Of a stretch of 64,000 nucleotides of DNA, positions 47,705 to 57,213 are shown one piece after another; the stretch's first letter is position 1; every line of letters starts with the position of its first letter. The stretch spans positions 1-64,000 of the forward strand of contig CAXBCP010000023.1 in NCBI GenBank assembly GCA_963974055.1, given 5' to 3'. The notes below the pieces were generated by a model. That model ran no database searches and had not been told where the DNA came from. It saw only the letters and a list, made by a program, of their open reading frames with translations. A program made the position numbers and the translations under genes. The DNA is from CAXBCP01 sp963974055. Lineage in GTDB: Bacteria; Pseudomonadota; Alphaproteobacteria; MPNO01; UBA830.

Positions 47705-48741
47705 CAGGGATCGAAGGCCGCAAACGCGAACATATCGACACCGTTCTGAACGAGGACGTTTCGTCGAAGGGCGTCACGACGGGGTTGGAGGACTATGCGT
47801 TCGACCACGTCGCACTGCCCGAGATCGACCTCGACGCGGTGGAGACGGGCTGTACGGTTCTCGGCAGGGACCTGTCGGCGCCGTTGCTGATTTCCAGCAT
47901 GACCGGGGGCACGGCCATCGCTCGCGATATCAACATGCGTCTCGCCGAGGCGGCGCAGTCGCTCGGGATTGCGATGGGCGTCGGATCGCAACGGGCGGCG
48001 ATCGAGCAGCCCTGCTTTGCCGATACGTTCGATGTGCGATCGGTCGCCCCCGATATCCTGCTTTTCGCCAATCTCGGCGCGGTGCAGCTCAATTACGGCT
48101 ATTCGGCGGACCAGGCCCGGCAGGCGGTGGACATGATCGGCGCGGATGCGCTGTTTCTTCATCTGAACCCGCTGCAGGAGGCCGTGCAGGCCGGCGGCGA
48201 CCGCAACTGGACCGGGCTGTACGCCAAGATCGGCACGCTCGTGGAAACGCTCGGGGTTCCGGTGGTGATCAAGGAAGTCGGCAACGGCATTTCGGGCGCC
48301 GTTGCCCGGCGGCTTGCGGATCTCGGCGTTGCGGGCATCGATGTCGCGGGCGCCGGCGGCACCAGCTGGAGCGAGGTCGAAGCGTATCGTCAGAAAGACC
48401 CGGCGGTCCGCCGCATAGCCCATACCTTTGCCGGGTGGGGAATCCCGACGGCCACGGCGCTGGCGGATGTCTGCGAGGCCGCGCCCGGTCTGCCGGTTTT
48501 CGCGTCCGGCGGCATCCGCTCGGGTATCGATGTCGCCAAGGCGATCCGGCTCGGGGCATCCCTGGTCGGGATGGCGGCGCCGGCGCTGGGCTCGGCGACC
48601 GAAACGGCCGATATGGTAACGGAAACACTGACGGAAACCGCGGCTGAGCTGCGCATTGCGATGTTTTGTACGGGGAGCAGGGATTTGACGGCACTGAAAT
48701 CGGCGGCAATGCGCCGCGTATCCAGCGGGGACCGCGTGTGA
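47701..48741 (+). CDS. fni: Type 2 isopentenyl-diphosphate isomerase
   Basis: A 346-residue FMN- and NADPH-dependent enzyme that interconverts IPP and DMAPP for isoprenoid synthesis. Signatures: RKREHIDTVL start, PLLISSMTGGT (about 59), MGVGSQRAAIE, HLNPLQEAVQ, VIKEVGNGIS (flavin site) and DVAGAGGTSW. Length is normal. It overlaps the upstream small gene and the downstream NUDIX gene by 4 bases each. Confidence 0.96.
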   Translation: MTGIEGRKREHIDTVLNEDVSSKGVTTGLEDYAFDHVALPEIDLDAVETGCTVLGRDLSAPLLISSMTGGTAIARDINMRLAEAAQSLGIAMGVGSQRAAIEQPCFADTFDVRSVAPDILLFANLGAVQLNYGYSADQARQAVDMIGADALFLHLNPLQEAVQAGGDRNWTGLYAKIGTLVETLGVPVVIKEVGNGISGAVARRLADLGVAGIDVAGAGGTSWSEVEAYRQKDPAVRRIAHTFAGWGIPTATALADVCEAAPGLPVFASGGIRSGIDVAKAIRLGASLVGMAAPALGSATETADMVTETLTETAAELRIAMFCTGSRDLTALKSAAMRRVSSGDRV

Positions 48742-49454
48742 GTACGAAAAAGGTATTGCCGCCGCAGCCGGTTCGCGAGGCGGGGACGAAGGCGGTGCGC
48801 CCGTCCGATGCCGCGACGATCATCATCTGGCGCAAGCGGGGGCGGCGGATCGAAGTGCTCATGGGCGAACGCCACCGGGCGCACAAGTTCCTGCCGCATC
48901 GCTACGTGTTTCCCGGCGGCCGCGTCGATGCCGGCGATGCCCGTGTCCGGGTGGGCAGCGAGATGGCGCCCGCGGTGGCGGCGCAGCTTGCCCGTACGAC
49001 CCGCAACGGCCGTGCCCGTTCGATCGCCATTGCCGCGATCCGCGAGACGTTCGAAGAGACCGGCCTGATCATCGGGGCCGACGATCCGCTGCCGCACCGG
49101 CCGCCGCCCAGCGGCTGGGACCGGTTTTTCGGGGCGGGCTACGCCCCGGCACTGGACCGGCTGGATTATATCGCGCGCGCGATTACGCCTGTCTTCCGGC
49201 CGATGCGCTTCGATGCGCGCTTTTTCATGGTCGAGGCCGGCGGGGTGGTCGGCGACCTGGAGGGCTCGGGCGAGCTTGAAAACCTGGACTGGATTCCCAT
49301 ACAGGAGACGCAGAATTTCGAACTCGCGCTGGTGACCCGGAACATCCTGAATTACGCGGAAGGTCTGATCAAAGACCCGCCGGCCCAGACGGCGCGCCGC
49401 AAGATTCCCTTTTTCAGGCATTACGGCGGCGGACACCACCTGATCATGCAATAG
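48738..49454 (+). CDS. NUDIX hydrolase
   Basis: A 238-residue pyrophosphohydrolase. The NUDIX box is stretched: VFPGGRVDAGD gives the first glycines, then an insert precedes AAIRETFEETGLII (REx2EExG). N-terminal HRAHKFLPHRYVFP and the C-terminal IPFFRHYGGGHHL are typical of CoA- or NDP-type members. GTG at 48738 overlaps the fni stop by 4 bases. Substrate unknown. Confidence 0.88.
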   Translation: MSTKKVLPPQPVREAGTKAVRPSDAATIIIWRKRGRRIEVLMGERHRAHKFLPHRYVFPGGRVDAGDARVRVGSEMAPAVAAQLARTTRNGRARSIAIAAIRETFEETGLIIGADDPLPHRPPPSGWDRFFGAGYAPALDRLDYIARAITPVFRPMRFDARFFMVEAGGVVGDLEGSGELENLDWIPIQETQNFELALVTRNILNYAEGLIKDPPAQTARRKIPFFRHYGGGHHLIMQ

Positions 49455-49476
49455 GCGTGCCCGCGCGGCGGCGTGC

Positions 49477-50241
49477 CTACATGTTCATGACGTCGGGTTT
49501 CTGCCGGGCGAGCTGGCGCAGCAGGTAGGTCCAGCCGCGGCCGAACATCTTGTCGTTGAACAGGTAGCCCTTGGTCCGCCGGCTTCCTTCGTCCGACGGC
49601 GGCGACAGGCGTCCCGCCGCCATGGCCATCAGCTGCATCTCGGCCTCTTTTTCCATCGTATCCGCCAGGATCACGGCCGCCGGGATCGATCCGGCGGCGG
49701 TTAGCAATCCATGGTTTTTAAGAACCATGCAGGATCTTTCGCCCAGCGCGCGCGCCATGGCGGCGCCGGGTTCCTTGCCGAGCGCGACGCCGTCGTCTTC
49801 ATCGAACAGGACGCATTCGTCGTGGAGCCGGGCGCCGCCCTGGGTGATCGTCTGGATGTTTTCGCCGAGGGCGCTGAGCGCCGTTACATGTTTTGCATGG
49901 GTATGAAGGATACAGGTAACGTCGGGCCGGGCGGCGTAGATCTGTGTGTGAATATGCAGTGTCGGATTGATATCGACATCGTCGCCCGACAGCACGTTGA
50001 GTTCGAAATCCGATTCATGAATAAGATCCTGCGTGACCTCGCCGAAACCGAAATTCTGGACGTGAAACAGGAACGTTTCCGCGCCCGGCAGCCGCGCCGT
50101 AAGGTGACTGCCCATACCGCTCGGCTGGCCGAGCATGTCGACGACATGAAAGGCGAAAAGAAGTTCCTGGCGCAGCCGCGCAACGGCGTCGTCGGGATCG
50201 ACCTGCCGGATTTGCGGCATCCGTACGATCTGTCCGGTCAT
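49477..50241 (-). CDS. Class II aldolase/adducin-family protein
   Basis: A 254-residue protein of the class II aldolase/adducin family, which bind Zn and cleave or epimerise sugar phosphates. Zinc ligands appear as ILHTHAKHVTALS (about 110) and KNHGLLTAA (about 180); MGSHLTARLPG is the phosphate-site region. The exact substrate cannot be told. It converges with the NUDIX gene and is followed on the same strand by the DUF2794 gene. Confidence 0.9.
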   Translation of the reverse strand: MTGQIVRMPQIRQVDPDDAVARLRQELLFAFHVVDMLGQPSGMGSHLTARLPGAETFLFHVQNFGFGEVTQDLIHESDFELNVLSGDDVDINPTLHIHTQIYAARPDVTCILHTHAKHVTALSALGENIQTITQGGARLHDECVLFDEDDGVALGKEPGAAMARALGERSCMVLKNHGLLTAAGSIPAAVILADTMEKEAEMQLMAMAAGRLSPPSDEGSRRTKGYLFNDKMFGRGWTYLLRQLARQKPDVMNM

Positions 50242-50264
50242 GGGAAGGGGCCTTTCGGAAAGGG

Positions 50265-50612
50265 TTATTTCTTGACGAGTTTCAGTTTGCGTTTCAGTAC
50301 CGACAGGGCGTCGGTCAGGGAAGCGCTGCGTTTCAGTCTTTCGCGGCCGTGAAACACCAGAAATTCGGTTTTGTCGGACGACGTCTGGCGCTTGATCACG
50401 GTGAAGGCCGGCTGGCGGCTGTTATTGCGGTAGATGAGGAAGGCGGCCATCGTGGGATCGTGGCGGATGGCGTAATCCTTCCACTCGCCGTTCATGACCC
50501 GCCGGCTGTAGACGGTGAGAAGCTGATCGAGTTCCCGCTTGTTGAAACATATATCGGGCAGGCCGAGCCGGGCGGCGCGTTTGTAGTCGGCAAGGCTGAC
50601 AACGGTTGTCAT
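50265..50612 (-). CDS. DUF2794-family protein
   Basis: A 115-residue alphaproteobacterial protein: FNKRELDQLLTVYSRRVMNG, GEWKDYAIRHDPTMAAFLIY and an RLKRSASLTDALSVLKRK tail. This family is restricted to alphaproteobacteria and has no known function. It starts 23 bases upstream of the aldolase gene, which it probably shares a transcript with. Confidence 0.88.
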   Translation of the reverse strand: MTTVVSLADYKRAARLGLPDICFNKRELDQLLTVYSRRVMNGEWKDYAIRHDPTMAAFLIYRNNSRQPAFTVIKRQTSSDKTEFLVFHGRERLKRSASLTDALSVLKRKLKLVKK

Positions 50613-50841
50613 CGTCGCAGGCGGAGCCCTTTATTGTGGCTTTTCGATGACAACAATTATCCCCATTTCGTCCGCCGCGTCCAGTCATCTGGACGATCGG
50701 TTGCGATTTGGTCCCGCACATCGCGGATTGGTGCCGTTTCGCGCCCTAAATTATTAATACAAAAGCGAAAATGGGGGTTTGCTACCATTCCGTCACCCCG
50801 GTATCTTACCGGCCATTTTCCTGAAATGTCCGGAGTGCCCC

Positions 50842-51495
50842 GTGGGCGATATATTTCGCGAAGTCGATGAAGAGCTGAAACAGGACCGCTACGAAAAGCT
50901 GTGGCGGCAATACGGCAAGTACGTCATTGCCGGCGCGGTCCTGATCGTGGCCGCGGTGGCGGGCTGGAAGGCCTGGGAAAGCCACCAGACCAGCCAGCGC
51001 CATGCCGAAGGAAAGAAATTCGCCGCCGCCGCCGCGCTGATGCAGGACGGCAAGGCGTCCGAAGCGTCTGCCGCGTTCTCCCAGCTTGCCGCCGATGCGG
51101 GCTCGGGATACGGCGTCCTGGCGCGCTTCTACCAGGCATCGATCGTTGCGAAGGGCGGCGACGCCGCCGGCGCGATCGGAATTTACGATTCGATCGCCGA
51201 TGACGGCTCGGTTCCGACCGCCATGCAGGAGCTGGCCACCGTGCTTGGCGCGCTGCAGGCGCTTCGCGTGCCGTCCATCGACGCGGCGACGATCGAAAAA
51301 AAGGTGCAGCCGATGACCGGGGCGGGCAGGGCCTATCGCCATGTCGCGCTGGAGGTCATGGCACTGACGGCACAGCGTGCCGGCGATATGGAAAAGGCGC
51401 GGACCAGTTACCGCGCCATCGTCGACGACCCGGCATCGCCGCCGGGCATCCGGGCGCGGGCGTCTCAAATGCTTAACATTCTCGGCGCGTCCTGA
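50842..51495 (+). CDS. TPR-like periplasmic protein (YfgM type)
   Basis: A 217-residue protein with a short cytoplasmic tail, one transmembrane segment (YVIAGAVLIVAAVAGWKAW, about residues 25-43), and a periplasmic tetratricopeptide-like region. The VDEELKQDRYEKLWRQYG start is characteristic. GTG at 50842 is chosen for this start with CCGGAG upstream. It precedes bamB and der, the conserved YfgM-BamB-Der order, and may act in periplasmic chaperoning at the translocon. Confidence 0.9.
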   Translation: MGDIFREVDEELKQDRYEKLWRQYGKYVIAGAVLIVAAVAGWKAWESHQTSQRHAEGKKFAAAAALMQDGKASEASAAFSQLAADAGSGYGVLARFYQASIVAKGGDAAGAIGIYDSIADDGSVPTAMQELATVLGALQALRVPSIDAATIEKKVQPMTGAGRAYRHVALEVMALTAQRAGDMEKARTSYRAIVDDPASPPGIRARASQMLNILGAS

Positions 51496-51512
51496 GCGGG
51501 AGAGAACGGGTA

Positions 51513-52838
51513 ATGTCGGCCTTTCCCTTTGCCCGCATCGTTGCGATCGCGGCCCTGGCGCTTACGCTCGCGGGCTGCAGCGGCTGGCTCGGCGGATCCG
51601 TGAAGAAACCCCTGGAAGGGGAGAGGATCGACGTTCTGCGCGGCGGCAACACGATCGCAGTGGACGAGCGGATCAAGGATCTGAAGGTCCTGTTGCCGAA
51701 ACCCGACGTCAATCTCGACTGGCCCCAGGCCGGGGGGTATCCCAATCACGCCATGCATCATCTGGCGGCGTCGGGCGCGCTGGCGCGGCAATGGCAGTCG
51801 AGCATCGGCGAAGGCTCCGATGACGAGGCGCAACTCCTGGCCCAGCCCGTGATTTCCGGCGGGCGGATTTACACCATGGACATCGAGGCGCAGGTCAGCG
51901 CGTTCGACGAAAAGTCAGGCTCGCGCCTGTGGCGGGCGGAGCTGTCCGGGGACGACGACGAAGGCATTCTCGGCGGCGGCGTTGCCGTCGATGGCGGCCG
52001 GGTCTATGCGACGACGGGGTTTGCCGACGTCGTGGTGCTCGACGCGAAAACCGGACGCGAGATCTGGCGGAAAAAGCTGAGCGGGCCGATCCGGGCGGCG
52101 CCCACGATCTGGGCCGGCAGGGTCTTCGTGGTGACGGTGGCGAACGAGTTGTTCGCGCTGAGCGCCGATGACGGCCGCGAGCTCTGGACCCATGCCGGGC
52201 TCAGCGAAGTCGCCGGGCTTGTCGGCGGTTCTGCCCCGGCGGTGGATGGCGGCGTGGTGGTCGTTCCCTATTCCTCGGGCGAGGTCGTGGCCCTGCGCGT
52301 CGAGAACGGGCGGCAGGTCTGGACCGAGTCCCTGACCGCGATCCGCCGTTCGGATGCCGTGACGGCCATCGCCCATATCCGCGGCCAGCCCGTGATCGAC
52401 CGGGGCATCGTGTATATCGTCGGGAACAGCAACCGCACCGTCGCCGTGGACCTGCGGACGGGGACGCGGCTCTGGGAAGTTCCCATGGGGGGAATGCACG
52501 GCGCATGGGTCGCCGGCGACTTTCTCTACGTCGTCACGCGGGATTCGGAACTTGTCTGCCTGACCCGGCGCGGCGGGCGGGTGCGGTGGGTGACCCAGTT
52601 ACCGCAGTTCGAGGATCCGGAAGACCGGGAGGGACCGGTTCTGTGGGCCGGTCCGGTGCTGGCGGGCGATCGTCTTCTGGTGGCGAACAATATCGAGGAA
52701 ATCTGGTCTGTTTCGCCCTATTCGGGGAAAATTCTCGGGCGTATCGAAATCTCCGGCCCGGTGCTGATTCCGCCGATCGTCGCGCGGGAAACGGTTTACG
52801 TCCTCACGGACGAAGCCGACCTGATCGCATTCCGCTGA
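51513..52838 (+). CDS. bamB: Outer-membrane assembly lipoprotein BamB
   Basis: A 441-residue lipoprotein: signal peptide with lipobox LAGC (Cys about 23), then eight PQQ-type beta-propeller repeats (for example SRLWRAELSG, REIWRKKLSG, RELWTHAG, TRLWEVPMGG). Part of the BAM complex that inserts beta-barrel proteins. 17 bases after the TPR gene, and 13 bases before der, so these form an operon. Confidence 0.93.
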   Translation: MSAFPFARIVAIAALALTLAGCSGWLGGSVKKPLEGERIDVLRGGNTIAVDERIKDLKVLLPKPDVNLDWPQAGGYPNHAMHHLAASGALARQWQSSIGEGSDDEAQLLAQPVISGGRIYTMDIEAQVSAFDEKSGSRLWRAELSGDDDEGILGGGVAVDGGRVYATTGFADVVVLDAKTGREIWRKKLSGPIRAAPTIWAGRVFVVTVANELFALSADDGRELWTHAGLSEVAGLVGGSAPAVDGGVVVVPYSSGEVVALRVENGRQVWTESLTAIRRSDAVTAIAHIRGQPVIDRGIVYIVGNSNRTVAVDLRTGTRLWEVPMGGMHGAWVAGDFLYVVTRDSELVCLTRRGGRVRWVTQLPQFEDPEDREGPVLWAGPVLAGDRLLVANNIEEIWSVSPYSGKILGRIEISGPVLIPPIVARETVYVLTDEADLIAFR

Positions 52839-52851
52839 TCCGGCGCCCGTC

Positions 52852-54339
52852 ATGAAACCCCACATAGCAATCGTCGGCCGTCCGAATGTCGGCAAATCGA
52901 CCCTGTTCAACCGGCTGATCGGCCGGCGTTCCGCGCTTGTCGACCCGACGCCGGGAGTGACGCGCGACCGCCGCGAGGGCGACGCCTATCTCGGGCGGCT
53001 CCGGTTCACGGCAATCGATACGGCGGGGCTCGAGGATGCGCCGAAATCCGAAATGGAATCCGAAATGCAGGCGCAGACATTGCGGGCCATCGACGAGGCC
53101 GATGCAGCGCTCCTGGTGTTCGATGCGCGGGCCGGCGTTACGCCGCTCGACCGGCATTTCGCCGCCCTGATGCGGAAATCGAATTCCCCCGTGATCCTGG
53201 TCGCGAACAAGTGCGAGGCGCGGTCCGCCGATGCCGGCCGGCTCGAGGCCTATGAACTGGGCCTCGGCGAACCCGTCGCGATTGCCTCCGAGCACGGTAT
53301 CGGCATGCCCGACCTCGAAGACGCCATCGCCGCCGCGCTTGCTGATTTCGACTGGGATGCGGACGAGCCCGATACGGATTTCGGGGAACCGGTCGAAGGC
53401 CGCCGGGGCAAAGTCGCGCGTCCGGCAGCGAATAAAGTCGAGGACGATGACGGGGAAATCGGTGACGAAGAGTTTGCCGAGTATGCGGAAGAAGAGGCCG
53501 AGTTCGAGGAATATCACGGGCCTCTCCAGCTCGCGATCGTGGGCCGGCCGAATGTCGGCAAGTCGACGCTGGTCAACAATCTTCTCGGCGACGAGCGGGT
53601 CATCACGGGACCGGAGGCTGGGATCACGCGGGATGCGATCTCCATCGAATGGACATGGCAGGGCACGCCGATCAAGCTGATCGATACGGCGGGGATGCGG
53701 CGCCGGGCGCGGGTCAACCAGAAGGTCGAAAAGCTTTCGGTCGGCGACACGCTCGAAGCGATCCGGTTTGCCCATGTGGTCGTGCTTGTCGTGGATGCGA
53801 CGATGATGCCGGAGAAGCAGGATCTCGTGATCGCGCGCCATATCATCGACGAGGGACGCGGCATTGTGATCGCGGTGAACAAGTGGGACGTTGTCGAAAA
53901 CGGTGCCGAAGCCCTGAAACTGATGTTCGACCGGATGGAAATTTCCCTGCCGCAGATTCGCGGGGTGCCGGTCGTCACGTTGTCGGCGCTGACGTCGCGC
54001 GGCATTCACAAGCTGTTGCCGGCGGTACTCGATGTTTACGAGGTATGGAACCGCCGTGTGTCGACGGGGCCGTTGAACCGGTGGCTGCACGCCACCATCG
54101 AACGTCATCCGCCGCCGATCAATCGCGGCCGCCGTATCCGGATACGCTACATCACGCAATCGAAGTCCCGCCCGCCGACCTTCGCTGTTTTCTGCAGCCA
54201 GCCGACAGGCGTTCCGGAATCCTATATCCGTTACCTGACCAACGGGATTCGCGAAATGTTCGAATTCCCGGGGGTGCCGATCCGGATCAATCTCCGCGGA
54301 CAGAAGAACCCTTACGCGCCGGGCAGCGACCGCAGCTAG
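52852..54339 (+). CDS. der: Ribosome-assembly GTPase Der (EngA)
   Basis: A 495-residue protein with two GTPase domains and a C-terminal KH-like domain. Domain one: GRPNVGKSTLFNRL (G1, residue 8), DTAGLE (G3), NKCE (G4). Domain two: GRPNVGKSTLVNNL (about residue 229), DTAGMRR, NKWD. The linker (about 195-220) is unusually acidic (EDDDGEIGDEEFAEYAEEEA). Final segment RINLRGQKNPY is typical. It promotes 50S assembly. Confidence 0.97.
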   Translation: MKPHIAIVGRPNVGKSTLFNRLIGRRSALVDPTPGVTRDRREGDAYLGRLRFTAIDTAGLEDAPKSEMESEMQAQTLRAIDEADAALLVFDARAGVTPLDRHFAALMRKSNSPVILVANKCEARSADAGRLEAYELGLGEPVAIASEHGIGMPDLEDAIAAALADFDWDADEPDTDFGEPVEGRRGKVARPAANKVEDDDGEIGDEEFAEYAEEEAEFEEYHGPLQLAIVGRPNVGKSTLVNNLLGDERVITGPEAGITRDAISIEWTWQGTPIKLIDTAGMRRRARVNQKVEKLSVGDTLEAIRFAHVVVLVVDATMMPEKQDLVIARHIIDEGRGIVIAVNKWDVVENGAEALKLMFDRMEISLPQIRGVPVVTLSALTSRGIHKLLPAVLDVYEVWNRRVSTGPLNRWLHATIERHPPPINRGRRIRIRYITQSKSRPPTFAVFCSQPTGVPESYIRYLTNGIREMFEFPGVPIRINLRGQKNPYAPGSDRS

Positions 54340-54368
54340 CGCATATTCCGCTTACGCGGAATGCCGGG

Positions 54369-55070
54369 TTATTTCTGCGATGCGTCCGTTTTCTCGGCCG
54401 TTTTCTCCGCCGGTTTTTCCGGCAGGCTCGCCTTCCGGTCGATAGCGGCGCGCGCCTCGGCCGTCTTTTCGGCGGCCTGTCTTGCAAAACGGTCGAACAG
54501 CGTGCCGAGGTCCTTCCACAGGGCCTTGCCGGCGTCGGCCTTGTGCGCAAAAACGGCGCGGCGCGCATTCGTGCTGCGTTCGGACAGGCTGGCTTCTATG
54601 GCTGCGCCGTTGAAGGCGAATTCGAGTTCGTCCAGGCTGACAGGACCGATTTTCGTGGTGTTTCGCTTTACAGTCAGGTTTGTCAGGGCAATCCGCAGAA
54701 TGTAGGCATCGGCGTCCGCGTCCGCGCTGCTGCTCCGGGCCGATGCCGCGATATGCTTCTTGAGCGCATCGGAGAACGCGGCGCGTACTTTCTCGTAGGC
54801 GGCGGGGTCGAGGCTATTGAAGTCCGAAGCGGCTGATACCGTAATTTCGGCCGGGGCGAGGATCAGCTGCTTTACCCGGGCCGGCCGGGTCCCTTCCTTG
54901 CGGACAAAGACACCGAAACTGTCGGCGCCGCTCTGGCGTTCGTACCTGTGCAGCGGCCCCAGCCAGTTGGTCGAAACCCCGAGGACATCGTCGTTTCCGG
55001 ACGAGCAGGCGGCGCAGGTGATCAGCATCAAAAGGCCGATCGCCGATAGTCTGTATGCCGGACGGTTCAT
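54369..55070 (-). CDS. Lipoprotein, DUF3313-like
   Basis: A 233-residue lipoprotein with lipobox TCAAC (Cys about 22) after a hydrophobic start. The YERVRAAFSDALKKHI region resembles DUF3313 lipoproteins; the C-terminus is Lys/Ala/Glu-rich (EKTAEKTDASQK). It converges with der. The function is unknown. Confidence 0.75.
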   Translation of the reverse strand: MNRPAYRLSAIGLLMLITCAACSSGNDDVLGVSTNWLGPLHRYERQSGADSFGVFVRKEGTRPARVKQLILAPAEITVSAASDFNSLDPAAYEKVRAAFSDALKKHIAASARSSSADADADAYILRIALTNLTVKRNTTKIGPVSLDELEFAFNGAAIEASLSERSTNARRAVFAHKADAGKALWKDLGTLFDRFARQAAEKTAEARAAIDRKASLPEKPAEKTAEKTDASQK

Positions 55071-55254
55071 GTCTGCAATCTATGAGCCTTATGCCCCCCG
55101 CACAAGAATCGGGAGCCGGGCAAGATGGATGTGTCAGCCCTTTATTTGTCATATTACTGTCATAAATAATTCATTTAGTCCCCTGAAATATAAAGAGAAA
55201 ATAATCATTCGGGCCGTATTCTCGGCCGGTACCAGAAAGCTTCGGGGAAAATTG

Positions 55255-56481
55255 GTGGACGGTAATTTCGAAAGCGCCGCGGACGGCGTCGGGCGACTGG
55301 TGAATCGTGTCGCTCCGATTGCACCGACGGATTATTGCGGCGACGTGCATCACAGGTTTCTGGCGGACCCTGATTTGCTGGCGCTTGCGGTCGTGGACGA
55401 TCAGAACGTTCCCGTCGGACTGGTAAACCGTCAGGAACTCCAGGTCAGGCTTGCGGACCGTTTCGGCTGGGCATTGTACGAACGCAAGCCGGTCTCCGTT
55501 GTGATGGAAGAGGAGCCGTTTTCCGTGGACGCGTCGATTGCGTTCGACCCGCTCAGCCGGCTGATTATCAGCCAGCGGCCATCGGCGTTGATGTCGGGAT
55601 TTATCGTTACGGAGAACGGCAGGTATGCAGGGCTGGGGACGGCGCTGGCCGTGTTGCAGATGGCGGCCGACCGGTCTGCTGCCCGCGCCCGAGAGCTTGA
55701 ACGCGCTCATTCCCGGGCGGAGGAAGCCAACCGGGCGAAATCCCTGTTCCTCGCGAATATGAGCCACGAATTGCGGACCCCGCTGAATGCCATTATCGGG
55801 TTTTCGGATCTTATGAAAAACCGGATATTCGGACAGCTGGGCAGCGACCAATACGACCAGTACGCACAGGATATCAACACCAGCGGGCATCATTTGCTGG
55901 AACTGATCGACGGCATTCTCGATCTGTCGAAGGTCGAAGCGGGCAAGCTCGATCCTGTCTTCGAGCCGGTGGACGTGGGGGAACTGCTTGGTGAGTGCCT
56001 CCGGTATTTTACCGTTGCCGGCGCCGAGGCCGGGGTATCCCTGGAAATCGATATTCCGGAACTGCCGGTATGTATCACCGCAGACAGGCGAATGCTGCGT
56101 CAGGTGCTGCTGAACCTGATCTCGAACGCCCTTAAATTCACCGAGGCGGGGGGGCAGGTGACCGTCTCCGTCATGGTCCGTGACGGCGCGGCCGTCATCC
56201 GCGTGAACGATACGGGAATCGGTATCGCACCCGAGGATATGTCCAAGGTGATGGAGCCCTTCGGACAGGTAGAGGGAGGCCTGAACCGTCGGTTCGATGG
56301 CACCGGGCTGGGATTGCCGCTGTCGGAAGCACTGGTAACGGTCCTGGAGGGAAGCCTGTCGATCGAGAGCACGGTCGGGGTCGGCACGGCCGTGACAATC
56401 TCGCTGCCGCGACAGGTGACCCGGGGCAGAACGGCTTCCCTGTCGACAGAACGCGGGCGTTCAACCGGCACGCACAGCTAG
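55255..56481 (+). CDS. Histidine kinase with CBS-like sensor
   Basis: A 408-residue cytoplasmic kinase. The N-terminal 170 residues include a pair of CBS-like motifs (LALAVVDDQNVPVGLVNRQE and SGFIVTENGRYAGLGTALAV), a coiled-coil linker (ELERAHSRAEEANRAKS), then HisKA MSHELRTPLNAIIGFSDLM (phospho-His), and HATPase with N box LRQVLLNLISNALKF and DTGIGIAPEDM, FDGTGLGLPLS. GTG 55255 is chosen; a TTG at 55252 is adjacent and the frame extends antisense to the lipoprotein upstream. No transmembrane helix or response regulator is adjacent, so its partner is elsewhere. Confidence 0.85.
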   Translation: MDGNFESAADGVGRLVNRVAPIAPTDYCGDVHHRFLADPDLLALAVVDDQNVPVGLVNRQELQVRLADRFGWALYERKPVSVVMEEEPFSVDASIAFDPLSRLIISQRPSALMSGFIVTENGRYAGLGTALAVLQMAADRSAARARELERAHSRAEEANRAKSLFLANMSHELRTPLNAIIGFSDLMKNRIFGQLGSDQYDQYAQDINTSGHHLLELIDGILDLSKVEAGKLDPVFEPVDVGELLGECLRYFTVAGAEAGVSLEIDIPELPVCITADRRMLRQVLLNLISNALKFTEAGGQVTVSVMVRDGAAVIRVNDTGIGIAPEDMSKVMEPFGQVEGGLNRRFDGTGLGLPLSEALVTVLEGSLSIESTVGVGTAVTISLPRQVTRGRTASLSTERGRSTGTHS

Positions 56482-56496
56482 AGCGTTCGCCCGGCG

Positions 56497-57213
56497 TCAG
56501 TAGGCGGGAATCACCGCGCCATGCGGCTCGCAGTCCGGGGCGGCGAGATCGACGAAAAACCCGGTAATGTCATCGGGCGTTTTCAGGGTGTCCGGGTCCT
56601 CGCCGGGAAAGGCTTCGGCGCGCATCGACGTGCGGGTCGCGCCGGGGTCCAGCAGGTTGATCTTCAGCCTGGTTTCCTCGGTTTCGGCGGCCCAGCAGTT
56701 CACCATCATTTCGAGCGCCGCCTTGGTCACCGCATAGGCGCCCCAATAGGGCCGCTTGCCCCGCGCGGCGCCGGAGGTCACGAAGATCGCCCGGCCGGCA
56801 TCGGACTGGCGCAGCAGCGGGTCCGTCGTCCGGATCAGGCGCCAGTTCGCATTCAGGTTCACGTCCACCACGTCGGACCATACGGCGGCGTCGATATGGT
56901 TGATCGGCGCCATTTCGCCGAGCAGGGCGGCGTTCCCGACCAGGATATCGAGCCTGCCGAAGCGCTCGGCAATGGTCGGGCCGATCATGTCCACCTGGTC
57001 GAGGTCGCGCAGGTCCAGTTCGAGCAGGGTCGCCGCCCGGTCGTCGCCATGAACGCTGCGGATACGGTCGTCGATGTCTTCAAGCCCGCCCCGGGTGCGG
57101 GCGACAAGCACCACATGGGCGCCTTCCGCGGCGAAACGCAGAGCGACGGCGGCGCCGATGCCGCGCGATGCCCCGGTGACGAGGGCGATCCGGTCCTGCA
57201 GGCGTCCGGTCAC
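56497..57213 (-). CDS. SDR-family oxidoreductase
   Basis: A 238-residue classical SDR: TGASRGIGAAVALRFA (NAD(P) site), NAALLGE (NNAG equivalent), FVTSGAA (Ser), YWGAYAVTKAALEMM (YxxxK). It starts 4 bases into the purF stop overlap, at the 3' end of the purF operon. Substrate unknown. Confidence 0.93.
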   Translation of the reverse strand: MTGRLQDRIALVTGASRGIGAAVALRFAAEGAHVVLVARTRGGLEDIDDRIRSVHGDDRAATLLELDLRDLDQVDMIGPTIAERFGRLDILVGNAALLGEMAPINHIDAAVWSDVVDVNLNANWRLIRTTDPLLRQSDAGRAIFVTSGAARGKRPYWGAYAVTKAALEMMVNCWAAETEETRLKINLLDPGATRTSMRAEAFPGEDPDTLKTPDDITGFFVDLAAPDCEPHGAVIPAY

